In this document: piece by piece, positions 5,053-9,351 of the stretch
Position numbering within the stretch: the first letter of the stretch is position 1
Layout: each line of letters begins with the position of its first letter
DNA from: an uncultured Clostridia bacterium
GTDB lineage: Bacteria; Bacillota; Clostridia; Oscillospirales; Oscillospiraceae
Length of the DNA: 9,351 bases
NCBI GenBank assembly: GCA_947383645.1
Contig: CANDEH010000094.1
Span: 1-9,351 of the forward strand
Reading direction: 5' to 3'
The notes under the pieces: model-generated
Database searches by the model: none
The model's input: the letters and a program-made list of their open reading frames with translations, nothing else
What the model was told of the DNA's origin: nothing
Position numbers and translations under genes: made by a program

Positions 5053-5817
5053 ATGCTGGAAAAGATAATTGACATTGTCAAGCGGGCGGGGGAGATCGTC
5101 CTCTCCGCCGAGGATGTGCGTGCGCACACCCACACCAAGACCTCGGCGGCGGACCTGGTGACGGATTACGATGTGCAGGTGGAGGCCTTCCTCCACCGGG
5201 AGCTGCTCTTGCTGCTGCCGGAGGCGGTTTTCTACGGCGAGGAGGAGGCGGAGCGGGAGGACCCCACAGAGGGCTGGGCCTTTATCGTGGACCCCATCGA
5301 CGGCACCACCAACTTCGTCCGGGGTATCGGTCACAGCAATATCTCCGTGGCCCTGGCCCGGGACGGGGAGGTGCAGTATGGCGTGGTCTATAACCCCTAC
5401 AGGAGCGAGCTGTTTACCGGGTCGCGGGGGAGAGGGGCGTTTCTCAACGGCGCGCCCATCCATGTCAGCGACCTGCCCCTCAGCGAGGGGATCTGCATCA
5501 TGGGCACCGCCATCTACCGTCGGGAGTTCATCGGCCCCTCCATGGCCATGGCGGAGGCCCTGTTCCGCCGGAGCTGCGACCTCCGGCGCTTTGCCGCCGC
5601 AGCCCTGGATCTGTGCTACGTGGCCTGTGGCCGGGCGGAGGTATTCTTTGAGTACAGCCTCTGCCCTTGGGACCACGCTGCCGGCGGGTTGATTCTCACC
5701 GAGGCCGGGGGCAAAATCTGCACCTTCGAGGGGGACCAGCCGCCCCTCAGCAGCCGCTGCTCCGTCTGGGCCAGCAACGCCGTCAACGCGGATGTGATGG
5801 GGGAGGTCCTCCCCTGA
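5053..5817 (+). CDS. suhB: Inositol monophosphatase family protein (SuhB-like)
   Basis: 254 aa, full family length. It is a Mg-dependent, Li-sensitive-type phosphatase fold. The metal site is complete: E63/E64 in GEEE, D80-P-I82-D83 in DPIDGTTNF, and D207 in WDHAAG. The conserved TKTSAADLVTDYD segment is at 28-40. Members hydrolyse inositol 1-phosphate, but also fructose 1,6-bisphosphate, 3'-phosphoadenosine 5'-phosphate or NADP; the substrate cannot be decided from sequence. The E. coli protein SuhB also joins rRNA antitermination complexes, but that second role is not established in Clostridia. A GGGGGA ribosome site precedes ATG 5053. It is probably co-transcribed with the 53-aa gene upstream, and a hairpin follows its stop. 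Confidence 0.88.
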   Translation: MLEKIIDIVKRAGEIVLSAEDVRAHTHTKTSAADLVTDYDVQVEAFLHRELLLLLPEAVFYGEEEAEREDPTEGWAFIVDPIDGTTNFVRGIGHSNISVALARDGEVQYGVVYNPYRSELFTGSRGRGAFLNGAPIHVSDLPLSEGICIMGTAIYRREFIGPSMAMAEALFRRSCDLRRFAAAALDLCYVACGRAEVFFEYSLCPWDHAAGGLILTEAGGKICTFEGDQPPLSSRCSVWASNAVNADVMGEVLP

Positions 5818-5845
5818 CATACCCTTTTCGAGGGACAAAAAGTGC

Positions 5846-5902
5846 TGCCTGCCGCATTTCCTGGCGCGTTTGCCGCCGGGAGGCGGCAGGTAAAAATTTT
5901 TT
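5846..5902 (+). terminator. Terminator-like hairpin after suhB
   Basis: A 7-bp hairpin TGCCGCC-GGGA-GGCGGCA (5871-5888) is nested against a larger alternative, CCTGCCGC (5848-5855) pairing with GCGGCAGG. TAAAAATTTTTT follows. The T-run begins 8 nt after the stem, which is less tight than usual. It separates suhB from the adhE promoter. Confidence 0.6.
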
Positions 5903-5924
5903 GTGAATTTTTTATCAAAACCAC

Positions 5925-5953
5925 TTGACAACAGTCCGGGAAAAGCATATACT
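5925..5953 (+). promoter_or_regulatory. adhE promoter
   Basis: TTGACA (5925-5930), 17-nt spacer, TATACT (5948-5953): close to ideal sigma-A. Expected transcription start is near 5960, giving a leader of about 75 nt. Confidence 0.92.
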
Positions 5954-5967
5954 CCCCATAGCAAGAA

Positions 5968-5985
5968 TCGTTAAATCATTAACAA
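5968..5985. promoter_or_regulatory. Rex operator (NADH/NAD sensing)
   Basis: TCGTTAAATCATTAACAA matches the Rex consensus TTGTTAA-n4-TTAACAA at 13 of 14 defined positions. It starts 15 nt after the -10 box, at the beginning of the transcript, where a bound repressor would block initiation. Rex binds when NADH is low and leaves when NADH is high. Rex control of adhE is well established in clostridia. The rex gene itself is not in this window. Confidence 0.88.
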
Positions 5986-6034
5986 TTTGCGCCGTCACTA
6001 CTTCTGTTTGAGCTTATGCGTATGGAGGTCGCAC

Positions 6035-8629
6035 ATGGAAAAGAATCAACTCATTGATACCGCCGAGGCCCTGACTGCGAAGATGGAGGCCATGCGCGCG
6101 GCCCAGCGCGCCTTTGCCGCCTACTCCCAGGAGCAGGTGGACAAAATCTTCTTCGAGGCCGCCAAGGCGGCCAACATGGCCCGCATTCCCCTGGCCAAGA
6201 TGGCCGTGGCGGAGACGGGCATGGGCGTGGTGGAGGACAAGGTCATTAAGAACCACTACGCCGCCGAGTACATCTACAACGCCTACAAGGACATGAAGAC
6301 CTGCGGCGTGATCGAGGAGGACAGGGCCTACGGTTTCAAGAAGATCGCCGAGCCGGTGGGGCTTATCGCCGCGGTGATCCCCACCACTAATCCCACCTCC
6401 ACCGCCATCTTCAAGGCCCTCATCGCCTTAAAGACCCGCAACGCCATCATCTTCTCCCCCCACCCCCGGGCCAAGGGCTGCACCATCGAGGCTGCGAAAA
6501 TCGTCCTGGAGGCCGCCGTAAAGGCCGGGGCCCCGGAGGGGATCATCGGCTGGATTGACACCCCCTCCCTGGAGCTCACCAACCAGGTGATGCGGGACGC
6601 GGACATCATTCTGGCCACCGGCGGCCCGGGCATGGTGAAGGCCGCCTACTCCTCCGGCAAGCCCGCCGTGGGCGTGGGAGCCGGCAACGTCCCCGTGGTC
6701 ATCGACGACAGCGCGGAGATCAAGATGGCCGTCAGCTCCATTATCCACTCCAAGACCTTCGACAACGGCATGATCTGCGCCAGCGAGCAGTCCGTCACCG
6801 TGATGGACTCCATTTACAGCGAGGTCAAAAAGGAGTTCGCCGCCCGCGGCTGCCACTTCCTGAAGAAGGACGAGATCGAGAAGCTGCGGAGCACCATTTT
6901 AATCAACGGCGCCCTCAACGCCAAAATCGTGGGCCAGAGCGCCGCCAAAATCGCCGAGATGGCCGGCGTTACTGTGGACCCGGCGACAAAGATTCTCATC
7001 GGCGAGGTGGAGAGCGTGGAGCCCTCGGAGCCCTTCGCCCACGAGAAGCTCTCCCCGGTGCTGGCCATGTACCGGGCCAAGACCTTCGAGGAGGCCATCG
7101 CCAAGGCGGAGCGCCTGGTGGCCGACGGCGGCTACGGCCACACCGCGTCGATCTACATCGACCCCAGCCGCACGGACCGCCTGGACGCCTTCTGTGCCGC
7201 TATGAAGACCTGCCGGGTGGTGGTGAACACCCCCTCCAGCCACGGCGGTATCGGCGATCTCTACAACTTCAAGCTGCGCCCCTCCCTGACCCTGGGCTGC
7301 GGCAGCTGGGGCGGCAACAGCGTCAGCGAGAACGTGGGCCCCATGCACCTTTTGAACATCAAGTCCGTGGCGGAGAGGAGAGAGAATATGCTGTGGTTCC
7401 GCACCCCCCAGAAGGTTTATTTCAAGAAGGGCTGCCTCCCTGTGGCCCTGAACGAGCTGCGGGATGTCCTGGGCAAGAAGCGGGCGTTTCTCGTCACTGA
7501 CTCCTTCCTCTTCCAGAACGGCTATACCAAGCCCATCACCGACCAGCTCACCCAGATGGGCATCGTCTACACCGTGTTCTCCAACGTCCAGCCGGACCCC
7601 ACCCTATTAAACGCCCAGGAGGGCGCCAAGGCCATGGCCGCCTTCCAGCCGGATGTGATTATCGCCCTGGGCGGCGGGTCCGCCATGGACGCGGGCAAGA
7701 TCATGTGGGTCCTCTATGAGCACCCCGAGGTGGACTTCGCCGATCTTGCCATGCGCTTCGTGGACATCCGCAAGCGGGTGTACACCTTCCCGAAGATGGG
7801 GGAGAAGGCGTACTTTGTGGCCGTCCCCACCTCCTCCGGCACCGGCAGCGAGGTAACCCCCTTCGCCGTCATCACCGACCAGGAGACCGGGGTGAAGTAC
7901 CCGCTGGCGGACTACGAGCTGCTGCCCAACATGGCCATTGTGGACGTGGACAACATGATGAGCCAGCCCAAGGGCCTCACCAGCGCCAGCGGCGTGGACG
8001 TGCTGACCCACGCCCTGGAGGCCTACGCCTCCATCATGGCCACCGACTACACCGACGGCCTGGCATTGAAGGCCATGAAGAACGTCTTCGACTACCTCCC
8101 CCGGGCCTACAACGACGGCGCGGACCTGGAGGCCCGGCAGAAGATGGCCGACGCCTCCTGCATGGCGGGCATGGCCTTCGCCAACGCCTTTTTGGGCGTG
8201 TGTCATTCCATGGCCCACAAGCTGGGGGCCTTCCACCACCTGCCCCACGGCGTGGCCAACGCCCTGCTGATCTCCCTTGTTGTGGACTTCAACAGCGCGG
8301 AGGTTCCCCCGAAGATGGGCACCTTCTCCCAGTACCAGTACCCCCACACCATGGCCCGCTACGCCGAATGTGCCCGCTTCTGCGGCATCGCCGCCAAGAG
8401 CGACGAGGAGGCGGTGAAGAGGCTCATCGAGAAGATTGAGGAGCTGAAGGCGGCCGTCGGCATCAAGAAGTGCATCAAGGACTACGGCGTGGAGGAGGAA
8501 TACTTCCTAGACAATCTGGACGCCATGGTGGAGCAGGCCTTCGACGACCAGTGCACCGGCGCCAATCCCCGGTATCCGCTGATGAGCGAGATCAAGGAGA
8601 TGTATCTGAAGGCGTACTACGGCAAGTAA
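6035..8629 (+). CDS. adhE: Bifunctional aldehyde/alcohol dehydrogenase AdhE
   Basis: 864 aa, the normal AdhE length. The N-terminal half is a CoA-acylating acetaldehyde dehydrogenase (catalytic C248 in GMICASEQ; cofactor region with ATGGPGMVKAAYSSGKP). After a linker near 450 comes an iron-dependent alcohol dehydrogenase: GGGSAMDAGK at 546-555, and iron ligands D655, H659 (GVDVLTHALEAY), H724 and H738 (CHSMAHKLGAFHHLPHG). Together they reduce acetyl-CoA to acetaldehyde and ethanol, using two NADH; the family forms long filaments called spirosomes. ATG 6035 has GGAGG six bases upstream; upstream in-frame TTG 5987 has no ribosome site and would sit right after the Rex operator. The gene stands alone between its own promoter and a strong terminator. 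Both active sites appear complete. GC-rich third positions match its neighbours, so there is no sign of transfer. Confidence 0.98.
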   Translation: MEKNQLIDTAEALTAKMEAMRAAQRAFAAYSQEQVDKIFFEAAKAANMARIPLAKMAVAETGMGVVEDKVIKNHYAAEYIYNAYKDMKTCGVIEEDRAYGFKKIAEPVGLIAAVIPTTNPTSTAIFKALIALKTRNAIIFSPHPRAKGCTIEAAKIVLEAAVKAGAPEGIIGWIDTPSLELTNQVMRDADIILATGGPGMVKAAYSSGKPAVGVGAGNVPVVIDDSAEIKMAVSSIIHSKTFDNGMICASEQSVTVMDSIYSEVKKEFAARGCHFLKKDEIEKLRSTILINGALNAKIVGQSAAKIAEMAGVTVDPATKILIGEVESVEPSEPFAHEKLSPVLAMYRAKTFEEAIAKAERLVADGGYGHTASIYIDPSRTDRLDAFCAAMKTCRVVVNTPSSHGGIGDLYNFKLRPSLTLGCGSWGGNSVSENVGPMHLLNIKSVAERRENMLWFRTPQKVYFKKGCLPVALNELRDVLGKKRAFLVTDSFLFQNGYTKPITDQLTQMGIVYTVFSNVQPDPTLLNAQEGAKAMAAFQPDVIIALGGGSAMDAGKIMWVLYEHPEVDFADLAMRFVDIRKRVYTFPKMGEKAYFVAVPTSSGTGSEVTPFAVITDQETGVKYPLADYELLPNMAIVDVDNMMSQPKGLTSASGVDVLTHALEAYASIMATDYTDGLALKAMKNVFDYLPRAYNDGADLEARQKMADASCMAGMAFANAFLGVCHSMAHKLGAFHHLPHGVANALLISLVVDFNSAEVPPKMGTFSQYQYPHTMARYAECARFCGIAAKSDEEAVKRLIEKIEELKAAVGIKKCIKDYGVEEEYFLDNLDAMVEQAFDDQCTGANPRYPLMSEIKEMYLKAYYGK

Positions 8630-8642
8630 GTGATAGAAATAA

Positions 8643-8678
8643 GAGGCGGACGCACAAAGTGCGTCCGCCTCGCCTTTT
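8643..8678 (+). terminator. adhE terminator, probably bidirectional
   Basis: A perfect 13-bp stem, GAGGCGGACGCAC / GTGCGTCCGCCTC, with loop AAA, starts 13 nt after the adhE stop. The plus strand then has GCC and TTTT; the minus strand side has TTATTT. It lies between convergent genes and can serve both. Confidence 0.92.
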
Positions 8679-8705
8679 CCCGATAGAGAGCCGCCCAGAG
8701 CAGCA

Positions 8706-8963
8706 TCACCAGAGGAGACGGAGCAGAATCAGAAAGAGCCCGCACAGGGCACTGACCTTCGCCGCGCGAAAGAGGGACCTGCGGATCAGGCTGCTGCGAA
8801 ACCGCTGGGCTCTGCGCGCTTCCGCGGGTTTCCCGGGAACCCGGACCGCCAGATACAGGCTCCGGCAGACCACAACCACGGCCACCGCCATGCAGACGTA
8901 GTACAGGACCTCCATCCATATGGGCATGGGGTGGAAATATTCCCCGAAAATCGTCACGGACAT
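8706..8963 (-). CDS. Small two-helix membrane protein, C-terminal partner of the pair
   Basis: 85 aa, not recognised. Hydrophobic helix 1 is about residues 17-40 (MEVLYYVCMAVAVVVV), then a strongly basic segment at about 41-68 rich in Arg, then helix 2 at about 69-85, ending with Trp at the C-terminus. The basic loop should face the cytoplasm, which puts both ends outside by the positive-inside rule. Its start codon lies inside the end of the previous gene (10-bp overlap) with a GGAGG about 10 nt upstream, so translation is probably coupled. No catalytic motif is visible. It ends shortly before the bidirectional adhE terminator. Confidence 0.66.
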   Translation of the reverse strand: MSVTIFGEYFHPMPIWMEVLYYVCMAVAVVVVCRSLYLAVRVPGKPAEARRAQRFRSSLIRRSLFRAAKVSALCGLFLILLRLLW

Positions 8964-9238
8964 GCCTCGCCACCTCCGCCCTCCTTGTTCGCGTCCTCCT
9001 GGACGCTATAATCGTCATAGTGCACGCCCCCTGCAAAGCAGGCCCAGGCCGTAAAGAGGAGAAAGATAGCACTGGTAAAGAGATCCGTAGCACGAGTACC
9101 CGGGAGTACAATCTCTCCGGGGGCAACATGCCAATTGCTGTTCGGCCGCAGAACCGCGAACCAGACCGCCGTCCCCAGCAGCGCCAGCACCCCTACCACA
9201 ATGATTGCCAAAACGAGGTCAAACCGTCTCTTTTTCAT
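8954..9238 (-). CDS. Small two-helix membrane protein, first of the pair
   Basis: 94 aa, not recognised. After MKKRRFD comes helix 1 (about residues 8-30), an extracytoplasmic-like segment with NSNWHVAPGEIVLPG, helix 2 (about 51-73) and an acidic, glycine-rich tail ending EGGGGEACP. The basic start suggests both ends lie in the cytoplasm. ATG 9238 was chosen over GTG 9259 because GAGGAA sits 8 nt upstream of it. The lepA stop is 54 nt upstream with no clear terminator, so readthrough from lepA is possible. The tail-end sequence encodes the ribosome site of the next gene, consistent with coupling. Confidence 0.68.
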   Translation of the reverse strand: MKKRRFDLVLAIIVVGVLALLGTAVWFAVLRPNSNWHVAPGEIVLPGTRATDLFTSAIFLLFTAWACFAGGVHYDDYSVQEDANKEGGGGEACP

Positions 9239-9292
9239 AATAATTCCTCTTTTTAGCACAATGACAACCGCGCCGCGGAAAATGCCGCCCTC

Positions 9293-9351
9293 TTACTCAT
9301 CCAGCTTGAGCACCGCCATAAACGCCTCTGTGGGGAGCTGCACCGTCCCCA
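9293..9351 (-). CDS. lepA: Elongation factor 4 (LepA), last 18 codons only
   Basis: Only the C-terminus is in the window: GTVQLPTEAFMAVLKLDE and a TAA stop. This matches the typical end of LepA/EF4 (form GxVExPQEAFMAVLKxD), a ribosome-bound GTPase that back-translocates or remodels stalled ribosomes. Most of the gene lies to the right of the window. The match is short, so the call rests on this distinctive tail. Confidence 0.78.
   Translation of the reverse strand, partial: GTVQLPTEAFMAVLKLDE

Noticed and set aside
5892..5902. AAAAATTTTTT as a small repeat or operator
   Set aside because: More simply the AT tail of the terminator-like hairpin after suhB.
4963..5964. Long minus-strand open frame opposite suhB
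   Set aside because: Antisense to a complete inositol-monophosphatase gene and covering the adhE promoter; no recognisable domain.
5987..6034. Upstream TTG start for AdhE, adding 16 residues
   Set aside because: No ribosome site, and ATG 6035 has GGAGG at ideal spacing and gives the usual AdhE length.
6428..8347. Several minus-strand frames inside adhE
   Set aside because: Gly/His/Val-rich antisense translations of a highly conserved gene; no starts with ribosome sites.

Overview
The window looks like chromosome from a GC-rich, strictly anaerobic member of the Clostridia, most like the gut Oscillospiraceae (Flavonifractor/Lawsonibacter/Intestinimonas type). This is judged from gene content and style, not from a search. 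Reasons: AdhE fermentation with a Rex operator, a PerR/reverse-rubrerythrin oxygen defence set, a T-box leader, strong AGGAGG ribosome sites, consensus sigma-A promoters and GC-rich third codon positions. No mobile element, CRISPR array, rRNA or tRNA gene was seen. Left part (1-1734), minus strand: a consensus promoter drives a full T-box riboswitch. The first gene after its terminator is not a synthetase or transporter but one uninterrupted ORF joining an XRE helix-turn-helix, a cupin and an AMP-forming acyl-CoA ligase that runs off the left edge. A 30-bp near-perfect palindrome lies just upstream of this promoter. This is the most unusual unit in the window. Middle left (1735-3239): an Rrf2-family regulator is divergent from a DUF3786 gene and a small zinc-ribbon gene. 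The shared intergenic region has a perfect 8+8 bp inverted repeat overlapping the rightward promoter. Middle (3256-4740), minus strand: a PerR-type regulator with all five expected metal ligands, then reverse rubrerythrin (own promoter with a partial PerR box), then a 109-aa protein with a desulforedoxin-like C-terminus, ending at a strong terminator. This is an oxidative-stress module. Right (4804-8678), plus strand: a 53-aa DUF3006-like protein and an inositol-monophosphatase-family protein form a small operon. A terminator-like hairpin follows, then a monocistronic adhE with consensus promoter and a near-perfect Rex operator in the early transcribed region. AdhE turns acetyl-CoA into ethanol, so NADH/NAD control through Rex fits. 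Far right (8706-9351), minus strand: the last codons of lepA (EF4), then two small two-helix membrane proteins that overlap by 10 bp; their function is unknown.
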